Source of the DNA: Bugula neritina
Taxonomy: Eukaryota; Bryozoa; Gymnolaemata; Cheilostomatida; Bugulidae
Assembly (NCBI GenBank): GCA_964035545.1
Contig: CAXIUT010000243.1
Span: 1-58,596, forward strand
Reading direction: 5' to 3'
DNA: 58,596 nt
Part shown: positions 38,401 through 51,331 of the stretch, piece after piece
How the letters are laid out: each line of letters starts with the position of its first letter
Position numbering within the stretch: the stretch's first letter is position 1
Notes under the pieces: generated by a model
What the model saw: only the letters and a program-made list of their open reading frames with translations
Told to the model about the DNA's origin: nothing
Database searches by the model: none
Translations under genes and position numbers: made by a program

Positions 38401-41174
38401 TCAAGCATTTATTCATGAGCATATTGAAGCCAACTATCAACAGGTAGAGAATGAATGCCAAGAAAGGAACAAAGAAGAACTGAAAACAATTTTTCATGAA
38501 ATCAATTCCTCTATCGAATCGATTGAAAGCAGGTATATTTCTATATATTTATTTATGATTGACTACATCATTATCCAGATTTCTTCTTTGAGGGTTATAC
38601 AAAATAGATGGATTTCTAAAATCTTAAAAACTAGCCAAGAAAAGATTCAAATTAAGTGGTCTTTGAGCATCTATGTAATTAAGACTCATTATAAATTGAA
38701 GAGTGTACATTAAAGGCATAAACATCCACCCAAAACCAATAAACAAAGGATACTTACCCAGTCCCCACAAAACCTGAACGATTATTGAATTACTATCATA
38801 CAAACTATTAGCATTATTCACATCACTAGCTATATTACATACGTATATCGATATTGGAGCAGAGACAGCCACCACCTGGCTAGCAGTCTAGTTCGATCTC
38901 ACCAACCCAGGATTCTTTAAAGTTAAAGTAGCTGTCTAGTCATAGTATGAACGATCCAGAGCAGCACTCATAAAGAACTGAGTACCTGCTGAATTCGCTT
39001 GATTAGCTGTCATTTTATATGGAATTACATCATCACCTATCTTCAATTATAGATTTCTGGATAAAGCATCGACATAGTTCTGATTGGCTACTGGCCTATC
39101 AACTGATATATTGACTTTTCCATAGGGAATACCATATTGATCTGTATACTGAACAGTTCTCCCTGTCCTTCTTTGCTCTCTATAATACGCCAAATAGTAA
39201 TAATATTGCTAGCTCAATCCCAAATATGAGCCGTTGATATGCTGTATTTTTACCTGAGAAAAATCAAATGACTGTTGAGCACTTTGAGCACCTTCACTCT
39301 AGTTGAGAAGTAAAGCTACTATTGGAACATTTGGAGTCACTTGTTGAACACTTGAGGCTGAATATCCTGATAGAGCTGCATCTCCATCATCATAATAGAA
39401 TTGAGATGACTGACTATCAGATTGACTTTGCTGGCTACTTGACTATTCAAAGCTATAGCCAGTTTAGTTTTAGAAATAATAAAATCTCACATCAGATTGT
39501 GAGAAGGTAAGAGTATAGTTGATAACGCTTTAACTAGTTTAATATTCCCAATCAAATCCTAATCGTCCTTCTTGATCAAAAAGAGAGCTACTAGAAGCAA
39601 GACAAGCTCCAGCCTAGTAAGCCTGATTGCTATTACAGACAGTAAAACATTGTCCATCAGTCAAATAGGTATCAAGATCACAAGCAAGGCAAAAAGTCTA
39701 ATTAAGACATAACAAACAATTAACAGAACATTACAAACAAGGTACAGTGTTATTATATTGTTGAGTTTCATTAACAATAATATAATTAGGATAAAATCCT
39801 AATGTACACTAGCATATTGATAGCACTGAATTTAAGATCATATTCATAGATTTATGACAGGTCAAACACACCTCATTACGAGAGACACAAGTCTCACAAG
39901 GAAAACAACTCTAACACAGAGAGCTGTTCTGAAAAGGATCGAAATATCCAGAAGAACATTCGCATAACTTATTATTTTAGTTTAGTTATCGAGTTACGTT
40001 ACAGGTATCGCAAATCGACGATGAGGTAGAACAAGTTAAACAAGAATAATGGCAAAATTGACATATACCATTAAGAATAAAATTAGGTCTTGGACTTGTT
40101 GTACAGTCACTGTTGTTACAATTGTTACCAGGAAGAGTACATTTTAGACTCTGATACTGGATGTAGTCGTAGTTAGCAAAAGAAACAAAAGTCAACTTCC
40201 AAGTCTCAGAATTAAGAACAAATTGGTTGACATTCGAGTTATCGAAAAAGGTAGGATAAGCCGATATAGATATACTGGCACCTCTCGAACAATCAATTCC
40301 AGATATTCCATAAAATATAACACTATTCTAAAAATCTCCATTCTCTGGCAGAGGCAACAGAGTCTCAGCTTGCGTTGAAGGAGAAGAAGTCCCTCCGAAT
40401 TGGTTGAACTGAGCCACTCCAGAATTCATCAAGTACCTGGCCCATCCATTTTGATTTTCCATCAATGTAACATCGAAATAAACAATAGTGTATTCTACTT
40501 GTGCAATAGTTATATCTCCGAACATACTTTGTACTTGCACTTTAATCGTATAGAAAGGAAGTTCTTCTTTGGTGGCAAACATGTTGAAAAACGTACGATT
40601 GACTGCATATCCATTAAGAGTCAACTCTGAAGTAGCACTGATACCAGTTAGATACACTGACACCCGAATATCCTTGACAACGCTTGCAGTTGATATGATT
40701 TATTTGTAGTTGAACCTGAAACTTTGCTAATTATTTTGAAGACGACGATTCAACTGATCAGTAACTAAATTATCCAAGAGATACTTAAAGGCGGTGGCAT
40801 AAAAATACCCAAGAAGTTATGATCAGTTGCCATATAGATCAAATACAGTCTGTTATTTTGATTGACATTGATGGTGCTTACCTGTAAAACAGTAGATGTG
40901 ATAGTTGTAGCATTTGTCACCTTACAACTAAAGGTCGGACTATACTCGAAGTCCATAGTATAGACTGCTAGTCCTATTCGAGGAATGCTGGAAAAAGAAC
41001 GTTGGAATGATAGACTAAATGATGCAGTTGAGGTATTGAACACCATAGCATTAGAGGTTCCAAATGCTATACGTTCTAGATAAAGGTTAAAGTACTTGTT
41101 TAGATGATACCTGAAACTTGCTGGGCATTTATGGAAGCCAAAAGAAGAAGGAGAATAACCGTCGGTAGAAACAT
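35405..41174 (-). CDS. Secreted-leader, lectin-like and Cys-rich multi-pass membrane protein
   Basis: The N-terminus is a signal peptide (MFLPTVILLLLLASINAQ). After a 20-nt intron (41076-41095), an H-type-lectin-like beta domain follows (FSSIPRIGLAVYTMDFEYS). A second extracellular region contains a furin-like block with repeated CxxC pairs (CQFCHYSCLTCSTSSSICD, PCETCVSRNEVCLTCHKSM). Several hydrophobic segments between about 38880 and 37640 form a membrane bundle. The tail of about 700 residues (37600-35405) is rich in N, Q, R and S, with GQGQGQRIGQNV-like repeats. Total length is about 1,900 residues. Ciliates have families of such large surface proteins with Cys-rich ectodomains; ligand and role are unknown. 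One further splice near 40770-40815 is likely. Confidence 0.7.
41076..41095 (-). other. 20-nt intron in the lectin-like gene
   Basis: GTACTTTAACCTTTATCTAG. Removal joins the signal-peptide exon to the lectin-like frame (RIAFGTSNAMVFNTSTASFS). Confidence 0.8.
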
Positions 41175-41288
41175 AATTTAAATATAAATATATACTGACT
41201 ATTAGAAGTCGTTATTTATTGCAGCTATAGATACTTATACTCTCTCTTTAATATCGATTAATCAATTAAACAACACATCTTTTAACTA

Positions 41289-41888
41289 TCATACAGGGTC
41301 ATCAACTGAAAAATTTCCACCAGCTTCTTATAGCTGCTCATTTATCAAATATTCTTCCTCCTATTCTTAAGTAACCCAGCTCTAATCATCATCTTCTTCT
41401 TCTTATTCTGGTTTAGCTTATTTATTTTTGATAGAAAAAAAAGGAATCTATGATTTTTGTGTTTTTTTAGGATTGTCGATATATCTTTATGCCAGAACTT
41501 GCTTAATTTATTCAGGCATATACTGAGCATTTACTTTTACATTTTCCAAATTATTATAAAAAGGTGACAGATCTTCATTGTAATATTGTTCAAACATGCC
41601 ATCATCTTATGAGTCCTCTTCCTACTCATCTTCCCCATAAGGTCTCCACTACTATTGAGGTATTCCTCCCTAATATTAGTATTCTTATTAATCAAAATCA
41701 TGCTATTTTTATTGCAAATGATGATTTTTCATAAATTGTTGAAGTGTTTGAGGAATATAAGTTCTTATCAATTTTTGATGAATAACTAGCTATCCATCTT
41801 TAGTATCATAGGGGTGTTTACATTGTACTTTTTTATTTTTGTATGATCCAAATAGCACAGTCTAAGCATCTAAATAATTTGACTCCAT
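41289..41888 (-). CDS. Small acidic protein, unknown
   Basis: An intronless frame of 199 codons. The N-terminal 70 residues look folded (ETVLFGSYKNKKVQCKHPYD, KLIRTYIPQTLQQF). The rest is very acidic, with runs of Glu mostly written TAA/TAG (for example RPYGEDEEEEDSEDD). No known domain was recognised. It starts 117 bp from the divergent methyltransferase gene, so the two may share a promoter region (41889-42004). Confidence 0.75.
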
Positions 41889-42004
41889 AATTAATATTTT
41901 ACAATAGTTAGATAAGTTAATTTATGTGTTTGATCTATAAAATTGTTAATTTAAAATGAATATATGATAGTACTTAATTGAGCTTAAATAATAAATATCA
42001 AAAA

Positions 42005-45000
42005 ATGAGCAGAGATAATTCCGACTGGCCCAGTTTAGGTATAAAAGTCCCCCATTCAGATGTTTCTCTAAAAGATGTTGCCCATATTCTTCAAAGTGGA
42101 GGCAGAATAACCCGCAGCAAAAGAAACGTGCCGTCAAAATAAAAGTAATCTAAAATAAAATAAAAAAGTAAAGTACTTATAAAATACGATGGATAGCCAT
42201 CATTTTATAACTACCTTAAATGTTCAAATATCAACTATAATGATTTCATTTGTAATGAATACTTTTTAAATAAGAAGATGAAAAGACTCAATAGAAACAA
42301 TTTGCCATAAAGTTGCATTTTATACTAAAAAAATTATGGAAATAGCTATATAGTAAAATAGGTGCGTTTGATATCAAAAAAATTAAAAGCAACTGATTTC
42401 ATAATCTAGTACATCTAATATAAAATAGATAAAGAGATCAAAATACCAAAATGCCACAAGTTAGAAGTATAAATAGTATAGATCAAGGCATACTAGCTGT
42501 AGCTCAAACCTTAGTCTTATCAATAATAGATTATGAATAATTTGTGAAAGAGTATCAGAATATATTAGTAGAATTAAAAAAGAAATATCGGGTATTAAAG
42601 TTATAAGAAATAGCACAGCAACAACAACTGCTATAGTAGAAATAAAAAATATCACAAAGCTAAATAATGATAGATTAAAATATAATAAACAACTAAAATG
42701 ATATTTAAAAATAAGATAAGAATAAGATAAATATAGATGTATAAGATAAGAATAAAATAGGATCTCTATCATAAATCAAATCAGAACAAGATATCAATAA
42801 TTAAATCAACCAACAATAATCTTTTTAAATCATATAAAAAATAAATAAATAACTAGCATAGTTTGATAAAAATATCTTCAATCGATTCAGTCAATTCAGA
42901 AATTACATCCTTTGGCCTTCTGTAGTATTGCAACCACTAAATGCCTAGAAGAATTAGTTTTAAAAAATTATAGTTAGATAAGAAGAAGTTAGATTTTAGG
43001 ATAAGAAAATTATTAAATATGATAATAGAACCATAAATAATGTCTTCCAAATAGCTTTAGAATAACTATTGAATTAAAAAGGATAAAATTCTGATAAAAA
43101 TATGTAAAATTAATTACTACCATAAAAGGTGTCAAATACTATCAATAACCTCAATAACTTTAGTCATCAAACATCAATAGTTTATTTAATCGGAACAAGT
43201 CAAACTAAATTATTGGAATCAGGTTTTTTGAAATGGTAGTAATTTCAACCTGAATAACTCCATCACTTCATCATGAAAAGTCCCCTAAAAGCACTAGTAT
43301 AAGAACTAAACATCTACACTGCTAGTCTAAACAAATTCAAATCCCTGGAATCAACTTCATTCGATGGAAAACATTCGTTCCATCGAGTCAGTAAATACTA
43401 AAACTAAAGAAATGATCTAGAATTATGTATTCCACTGAGATGCGATCAATCTAGATAAGATAAAAAAGTACTTATTAGATTACTAAATGATGATATCTAA
43501 GAGAGTGAAGAGTTATTGAAATGGATAGACCAAAACAAATTGAAAATCAACTTTACCATTCCAAGACAAACTTAGGAATAAAAAAAGTATTACTACCTCT
43601 TTGAAAAATATCTAACCATAGAAGAAGGAATCAACTACATCTACTCTGATTTCTACTACCAATCCTCAAATTTCATGAAGATCCTCCGCCATTTCTACCC
43701 ATAAAGAGAACTATCCCTCAACAACCCGAAAGTCCCAAAGATGCATTTCCTGCTACTACAGAATGGACAACCTCCCATACTTCAGATGCAAATTTTGCCT
43801 CAAATATTCACATCAAGAATGCACCTCAAACACGAAAATCAACCATTCTTAAGATACCTTTCTCACTGATATCTACCAGACAGACAATGATGATTGCGTA
43901 TGGTAGTGTGAATAATGTTCACCTTGCAATGAATGTCACATGGCTGTTGGCAAAGATTTTCTCAAATGTACGGGATGCGACCATCTTTTCCATCCTATTT
44001 GTGGACGGTTCAAAGGAATAGCTGATAGTTCTGCCTCCTAAAGTAAATATACTTGCTAAAACTGTTTGAAATGCCGCATGTGTTGTAACAAACTCAAAAA
44101 TCAAGAATTTGTAGTTGACCAGAAATACGTATTTTGTTTAAAATGCCACAAAGATTTCAAAAACGACTAGTACTGCGTCATATGCATGAAAGAAGTAAAC
44201 AATATCCGATGGGTGCAATGCGACAGAAAAGAATGCAAGAAATGGATCCACATAACTTGCGATAAATATTTCAAAGACAAATAATCAAAAGTGATAGTAG
44301 ATAAAGCCAATTACAACTGTCCCAACTGCCGCATGAAAGAACGTCGTAGAATATACAAATGGGTAATATAGTAGTTAAAAATGTTTGACTAGTATCAATA
44401 TTTTTACTAGGCATAATATTAATAAATAACAGGGTATTCAGATGTAATCAAACAATCTATGTGTATCTACCAAATGCGATAAAAATCAGTTGATGGGGCC
44501 TATGATTAAAATGGATATCAACTCATCAAAGCTGATCTAGATTTGTTGGTCTATAATGCCACCACCTTCAACATGCCCAAAGGACTAACCTCACTATCGG
44601 GCTAAGATCTTGCTTGTGATTGGGACTAAGTTTTTAGAGGAAATGAAGGATTTACTAGAATGTTCAGAATAGTTTCTTGTTAATGCTAATATATTATAAA
44701 AATTTACTATCAAAAAGAAATAGTTTTATAAATTGCTCTATGAAAAATATCTATTCTATCTGCTTAATTTCAGATCATAAAAAACTATTATAGAAGTCAA
44801 ACGATCGAACTTTGTTCCATGGAAAAAGATTCATAGTTTTTCAATTCAAGGTATATTCTCAATAACTCGTTCGCACATTCTTAGTTTAGACTAAAATTCA
44901 AAAAGAAATCACAAAAAATATAAAATCTCTTCAACATACCAAGACTAGCTGCATCAGGATGGCTACCCATCCGCAATATCGTCTGCTACTACCACCCCAA

Positions 45001-47594
45001 CAACCAAAACTAAATCATTTATGAGTGTCCCATCTGCAGAGAATCATATTGCTGCACTAAAATGTGTCTAAGACATTCTGTTTGCACTTTATGCGGAGTC
45101 AGAGGTTGCGGATGCGATAGGTATCAATGCGGTTGCCCAGCTGTCCGCTAGAAAGATAAAAAACAAATCTAGAATCGAATCAGCCAGGCCTTAAGTCAAA
45201 CAAAATTGGATAAAAAAGAATATACATAATACTATCGTTATTGTTTGAAATGTGTATCGTAAAATATAAAGCATAATTGGTGTTATCTTTGTAAAGAATA
45301 TTGTTTTCATAATTATTAAAAATGTATTTAATGTGGCAAAATATACCATTTGTAATGCTAGAAGAAAAAGAAATGGTAAGAAATGTCTATTTTTTATTAA
45401 AATAAATAATAAGCTAAAACCAATCATACTAATATTAAGTTATCAAATACTTGCAGTAATTGCTCTTTTACCTCTAAAAATTATCATAAATTGAAAGAAT
45501 AAATCATACAATAAATAAAAAGAAAAAGTTCTAAGTTAATTATCGCTAACAAATATGTCAGTGTTCTCAATTTTTTTTATTAAAAAAATGGAATAAAAAT
45601 AACTTCATAATAAATTATGAATCTCATCATTAGTAATTATTCCACTTTTATTAATATGGAATCTTATTTCAGTGATTTTCTTAGAAATTTTCCAATCATA
45701 ATATAAGCTTTAGGCAATAGCAAAATAATAAAATAGTAGTTAAAAATGCCTTTATGACTTAAGTAACAAGAAAAACAAATAATCATAATTTCCATCACTC
45801 ACAATAAAGATACGTCAGCTATGTCTAGAACAAATAAATAAAATAGCTAAAACAAAGTAAAAAATATTATAAAGTATACTCCAAATGGTTCAACAATCTC
45901 TACCTACCCCCTCAATACTTCAACGACAGCTAAATCAAGTACCATCTAGAATTACTCACATATAAAGTAACCAATAATATAGGATTACACTTTCTTAAAG
46001 AAGTCAGACCAGTGTCTCATCACAATGGCATCCATTTCAGCCATCTAACAACTAACCATCTCAAAGAAGAAAGTCATTTCTATCACAAAAGTTTATAAAA
46101 AATAAAAATATAAATAGTTACCTCCTACATTTCTCCTAAAAGTAAAAAAAATGTATATTACACTAGCAAAATATAAAAATTCAAAAACTATCTCAATTTC
46201 TGGGTGTGCTACTATGTATATCGAAACAACAGAAAAAAGCAAAATAAATAGATAAACTGCCTGACCTCAAGAGGCAAAAACTAGTATTAAATCTATCTCC
46301 GCTATCACGCAGATTACTAAAATATAAACTAATGCGTATACAAAGATTAAGGATCAAAATCATTACTAATCGAACGATCTTATCAATAACAATTTTGTCC
46401 ATTTATTTAATGTTGCCAAGTAGTTCGATATACAAGATTAGTCAATCATAAATAATAACATTTTAGCTATATCAATAGCAAAAGCGACGCATTATGTAAA
46501 TATTTATCATAGTATTGTTTAAAAATATTTTAAGAAAATAAAGTCGTATTAAGAAAAGGAAGTACTTGCATTTTAAAAGAGAATAATCATTAATGGAGAG
46601 TTCTTAAAAAATATCAAAAATAAAATATATAAATTAAATTATATAAAAAATAAAAAATTGGATCCTAGAAATTGATTAATAAAAAACCATTGTTAAATAA
46701 ATCAATGATATTATCAATAAACTAAAAATTATATCTCCTGATATCAATAATTTTGAAGATGTATCATAGTTTATGGGCTTTAATCTTAGATACTAAAGTT
46801 TTTACTAACCTAATCATTTTACTTTAATGCTACAAAATCCAATCGATGGGTTAAATAGAAGATAAAGAAAAAAAATAAGTTGGGGCCATTTTGATAAATA
46901 TAATTGGCAAAGAAATGGTATTTATAGTCTTAAAAAATAATAAAATAATGATAATAAATAGTTCAAATGCAATGTTACCAAAAAGTAAATATACTACCTT
47001 AAAAAAAGAAAATAAAAAGAAGAATAATAAATAATATAACCAAAAGTCATTCCATACATCACCTTCTAAGACATCAAAAAAGATCTAGAAGATACTCATC
47101 ATGTAGTCACAAAATAAAAAGATAACTTTGTTATCAAAGAACCAACCAATGATGTCTACGTCGCTCCGTCCAAAATAGATAGATTAGGTCTATTTATCAG
47201 TACTTTTACCAAAAAGAATACAATAGTTACCGAATACATCGGATAGATTATCAGCTAAGCTATGGCAGATGTTAGATAAAAGAAATTTCATTTTGGATGT
47301 TACATGTTTGGCCTGACCAAAAACAACACTCGTTTGTAAATAATCGATGCCACCTTTGTAGGCAATATGGGACGCTACCTCAATCACAGCTGTGATGTAC
47401 TTTTCTATCAAATATAGCCAAACTGCAAAGCCAGAATAGAAATGACAGGATAGAAGCCAAGAATATTGATATATACAATTCGAGATGTGGCAGCCAATGA
47501 AGAACTTACCTATGACTATCAGTTCAAAACTGATGTCAATGAAAGACTCATTTGTAGGTGCAAAGCTCCTAATTGTCAAGGAAGACTCACGTGA
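42005..47594 (+). CDS. Trithorax/MLL-like histone methyltransferase (PHD, bromodomain, SET)
   Basis: A large chromatin enzyme, probably writing H3K4 methylation. In order: a long K/E-rich N-terminus; a zinc cluster and PHD fingers ([47 protein letters not shown]) at about 43.7-44.3 kb; a bromodomain-like helix bundle ([18 protein letters not shown]); a second Cys-rich block ([30 protein letters not shown]) at about 45.0-45.4 kb; and the SET domain ([43 protein letters not shown]) with the post-SET motif CRCKAPNC. A 20-nt intron at 42409-42428 and a 21-nt intron at 47397-47417 are needed. The second sits exactly between NHSCD and PNCKA. One frame change near 43.7 kb is unresolved. FYRN/FYRC domains were not confirmed. 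Confidence 0.87.
42409..42428 (+). other. 20-nt intron in the SET-domain gene
   Basis: GTACATCTAATATAAAATAG. Removal joins the ATG-bearing exon to the long downstream frame ([20 protein letters not shown]). Confidence 0.75.
47397..47417 (+). other. 21-nt intron inside the SET catalytic motif
   Basis: A GTA...TAG segment of 21 nt. Without it the motif reads [14 protein letters not shown], the canonical SET sequence; with it an extra seven residues split the motif in frame. Confidence 0.88.
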
Positions 47595-47695
47595 TTGGAT
47601 AGTTTAGATATTGTTTTATAAGTAGAATTCTTATCGATTCTAGTAAGTTCAGATTTAAATTTGAAATGAATGGTATAGGATATATCAATTAAATT

Positions 47696-48963
47696 ATGAA
47701 GGTTGGAATTCTACTTTGCTTCCTACTATGTCTTGCCATCTGTGACAAGTACGCCGTCCTCGTAGCTGGATCAAACACCTATGGAAACTACAGACATCAA
47801 GCCGATGTCTTCCATGCCTACCAGTTCCTCACTAAAAATGCTGGCTTCAAAACTGATAACATCATCACCATGGCCTATGATGATATCGCTTCCAACAGCA
47901 GAAACCCCTTCCCAGGCAAAGTCTACAACAAACCTACCTACAGCGATGCCGGAGTCGATGTCTATGAAGGTGTCAAGATCGACTATTCTGGAGCAAGTGT
48001 CACTCCTGAAAACTTTATGGCTGTACTCAAGGGAGATTCCACTGCGACACAAGGCAAGAAAGTGCTTGAAGCCACTTCAAAAGATAATGTATTTGTCTTT
48101 TTCTCTGATCATGGAGGAGTTGGACTCATTGCCTTCCCTTCAAAATATCTCTATGCTAACCAGCTTATTCAAACTTTCGAAGAAATGAAAGGCAAATACA
48201 GCAAGCTTGTCTTTTATCTTGAAGTAAATTTTTTGTTATTTAGACCTGTGAGTCAGGATCAATGTTCCAAAAATTGCCAAATGATACTGGAATTTATGGA
48301 CTTTCTGCTTCCAGCCCTTCAGAATCATCATGGGGAACTTACTGCAGTCCTGATGATGTCATCCAAGGAAAGCATGTTGGTTCATGTTTGGGTGATCTTT
48401 TCAGCGTTAACTTCATTGAAGATCTTGATAAAGGAAACTATAATCATGAGACTCTTGATGAACAATTTAAGATTGTTCAAAAATTAACTTCAAGAAGTAA
48501 AGTTATGCAATGGGGAGATCTCTCTTTCCAAGCTGATAACATTGGAGATTATGTTTCAGGATCAACTCCAAGAACTGGAAACTTCAGATGGATCCAACCT
48601 CCCAGAAAAGTGATTCCTCATGATAGATATGCTAAAATGAACAGCAGAACCATGAGATTACAATCCCTATCAGCAGTCTATGCCAGAGATCACTCCCCAT
48701 AAGTATTCCAAGAAATGGTTGAAGAAATGGAATCAATGAAAAAATTAGATTCTATTTTCGAAAGATTTGACAAAACTATGAGCATCAAGGGAGAATACAC
48801 AGTTGAAAACATCAGATTCGAATGCCTCCAAAAGACAGTTGAAGCCTATGAAAACAAATGCGGAAAATTCTCTGATTATGGCTTAAAATACGTAAAGAAC
48901 CTTGCTAGAGCCTGTGAAATTCATGTCTCCGAAGATGTTATCATTCCCAAAATTGAATGCTGA
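47696..48963 (+). CDS. LGMN: Legumain-type asparaginyl endopeptidase (C13)
   Basis: A secretory/lysosomal cysteine protease that cuts after Asn. A signal peptide (MKVGILLCFLLCLAIC) precedes the catalytic domain, which starts YAVLVAGSNTYGNYRHQAD. The catalytic His lies in FFSDHGGVGLIAFP and the catalytic Cys in YLETCESGSMF. The Cys exon is reached only after removing a 20-nt intron (48224-48243). The order AxDVI..GSCLGDLFSVNF and the C-terminal prodomain-like helices fit legumain rather than GPI8, since no C-terminal membrane anchor is seen. Codon use differs from its neighbours: nearly all Glu are GAA/GAG, with only one clear TAA, and GC is higher, as expected for a strongly expressed gene. 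Final length is about 415 residues. Confidence 0.95.
48224..48243 (+). other. 20-nt intron in the legumain gene
   Basis: GTAAATTTTTTGTTATTTAG. Removal creates YLETCESGSMF, the catalytic cysteine motif. Confidence 0.95.
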
Positions 48964-49067
48964 TCATCATGAAAATTATCAATTTATAAATAACTATATC
49001 AAGACGAATAAATCATCAAAAAGGATAGATTTAATAGAATATTATATGTAGTTTATTAATTTTATTC

Positions 49068-50036
49068 ATGTCTATACTTTTGATAGGAGAACGAAATCGA
49101 CATTACTATCCTCAGAGACAAAAAATAACCTTAATGGACAATGATTAGCAATACCAAAAATAAAAGAAAATAACACAGGAACATTATAGACAAGAATTAC
49201 TTGAACAAATGAAAGAACAATATTAACGTAAAAGAAAACAAAAATAGAAATAAATATAATTAGATAGAAAACATTAAAGATAATTTTCATAATTAATACT
49301 CTCACAACAAAACCAACTAGAAAACTAAGATAGAAATCATCAATATAATTCAAAAAGACATCGATATGATCCTCAATTATCATTCTCTACTCCAAAAAAA
49401 TAGTACAAATAGTAACAAACCAGTCAAATACTTCCTCCTATCGATGGATCAAAGTATAAATTTAAAAAACATCATAGATATGATACAGAACCTGCCAATT
49501 ATGATAATTATCATCATAAAAATAATTCGAGAATGAAAACTTAAAATACTTGGGATAGTAATAACTACTAACTCCCTAAAGGACATTTTTATTCACCAGG
49601 ATATTAGGCTTAAAATTTAGAATAAAAACATTAAAAAATGCAAAAATAACTCTATGATAAACTCAACTAAGTCTATACGTTAATGAATTCATCTGTAAAC
49701 ACTTTAAAAAATAATGAAGATCTTAAAATCATCCAGTCTAAATTAGAACCTATCCGTCTACACTTTGATAAAGGCTATAAAGTAAAATATCCTTAAAATG
49801 TATAATCTTCATATTTGAATCCTTAAAACACTCAAGACTACTTTAAATTGCCTAAAATCAGTAAAAGTTTTAACCAGTTATCCAGTAAGTAGATATAAGA
49901 TGATTGGAGAGATTGGTATGCCAAGTAAAAGTTTAGATAGGCATAAAATAGATACAGGAGAGAACTTGATTTAGATGCGAGTGACATAAAATTGAATTTT
50001 CTATCAAAAACACCAAAATTCAATTCTTATTAATGA
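49068..50036 (+). CDS. Charged coiled-coil protein, unknown (322 aa)
   Basis: An intronless frame of 322 codons. The N-terminus carries a K/E/Q-rich helix (YRQELLEQMKEQYERKRKQK), then a Tyr/His/Asn-rich middle and a C-terminal part with 'DDWRDWYAKEKFREAENRYR'. No known domain was found. The spacing to the legumain stop (104 bp) and to the next gene (167 bp) is typical of this chromosome. The composition is similar to many ciliate basal-body proteins, which is only a hint. Confidence 0.75.
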
Positions 50037-50203
50037 TTATGATAAATATGATTGAAACGAAATTAAATTCTATAATATTTCTATTTTTAAACACTCAAAA
50101 CCATGAACATTCACCTCAACGAGTTAAACAGTGAATCAGTCGAGTACCTTTCCTTCGACAGATTAAAAATTCAAAGAAAAGAGTAATATTTTATTAATAC
50201 CAG

Positions 50204-51016
50204 ATGGAACATTTATTAGAAATCATCAAAGATCTAACTTTCAAAAATAAAGAACTTAACAAACTAAATATACAACTAAAACAATAAATCGAAGACGATA
50301 AACATCAAAGACATCTTTATTAAGAAATAAACTCATAAAGAAAATTACTGATAGAAAAGAACATCATGCTTTCGAATTAACTCAGCCAATATAGAGAAAC
50401 TTCTCTTCATCAAGAAATGCTAATAAATTCTTTAAAAGAAGAAATCAATACTTTATGTATATCAGGTAAATATCAAAATGAAAACTATCGTTCTGTTCCA
50501 CAATTTAGTTTTAAACCATAGAACATCAAAGAAAAATAAATAATCTTTTCACAAGAATTTTAAATATTAAAACTACAATATTCAGAACTACAAAGATAAT
50601 ATAGTATTCTATATCAAGAAAAATATTCTCAAAATAAATAAAATAAATAAAATAAAGCTGGACACCTTTATTCTCCTAAAAAAAATATTATTAATAGCAA
50701 ATCACAACAACTCTTCAAACAAAGGTATAATCAAATTGATATTGACGCTTAATAATTCAATTAATAAACCATAAACGTGAATAGAATTAGATAAAAATAT
50801 GTTAAATCTAAAAAAGCTAAGAAATAACTGTCAAAACAAGTAAAAGTATTGGAAGGGGAGCTCATGAGCTGTCAGCTTAGAGAAGAAACTTTAATGCAAT
50901 TAGTAGAGTTGCTTAAAGAGAAGAAAACTAAGATTTGTTCTTGTCATATCAATAAGATAGAAAAACAATTGGAATTAAAATCTACACTCCTTGAACATAC
51001 TCATGCTGATCTTTGA
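50204..51016 (+). CDS. Coiled-coil protein, unknown (270 aa)
   Basis: An intronless frame of 270 codons with heptad-like helices at both ends (LLEIIKDLTFKNKELNKLNI and KQVKVLEGELMSCQLREE). It finishes with a short Cys/His-containing stretch (KICSCHINKIEKQLE). An upstream ATG at 50103 (MNIHLNELNSESVEY) is in another frame and could be a first exon, but no splice joined the two in frame, so I kept 50204. Function unknown. Confidence 0.7.
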
Positions 51017-51331
51017 CCCTTATATTTTCATAATTAATAATTTATTTAATTTATCAATTAAATCTCGTGAAAATTTTGTAAATTTATCAATATTTAAGGT
51101 GAAAAGTACAAATTAAATCATATTAGATCTTTTACAATGTAAACTATTTCATTTTAGTGAAAAAAGAGATCATAAGAAAAAGAATATTTGAAGTTTGATT
51201 TTACAATTTTGATTCCTTTTAGCTGATTTTAAATTGTATAAATATTTCTATATGGTTGTTTAATTGATAAATTTAAAACTAATGCTTTTAATGCTGCATA
51301 TATCTTAGGCGCTAAATTCATTTTTAATTAA
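51017..51331. other. AT-rich intergenic region, no gene seen
   Basis: 315 bp between the coiled-coil gene and the claspin-like gene, one of the longest gaps in the window. No coding frame, structured RNA or repeat is convincing on either strand. It probably holds the 3' end of one gene and the promoter of the next. Confidence 0.5.

Noticed and set aside
28800-46000. Dense 'ataaataaaa' sequence looking like non-coding AT-rich DNA
   Set aside because: Under the Glu code most of it is long coding frames; the TAA/TAG codons are glutamates.
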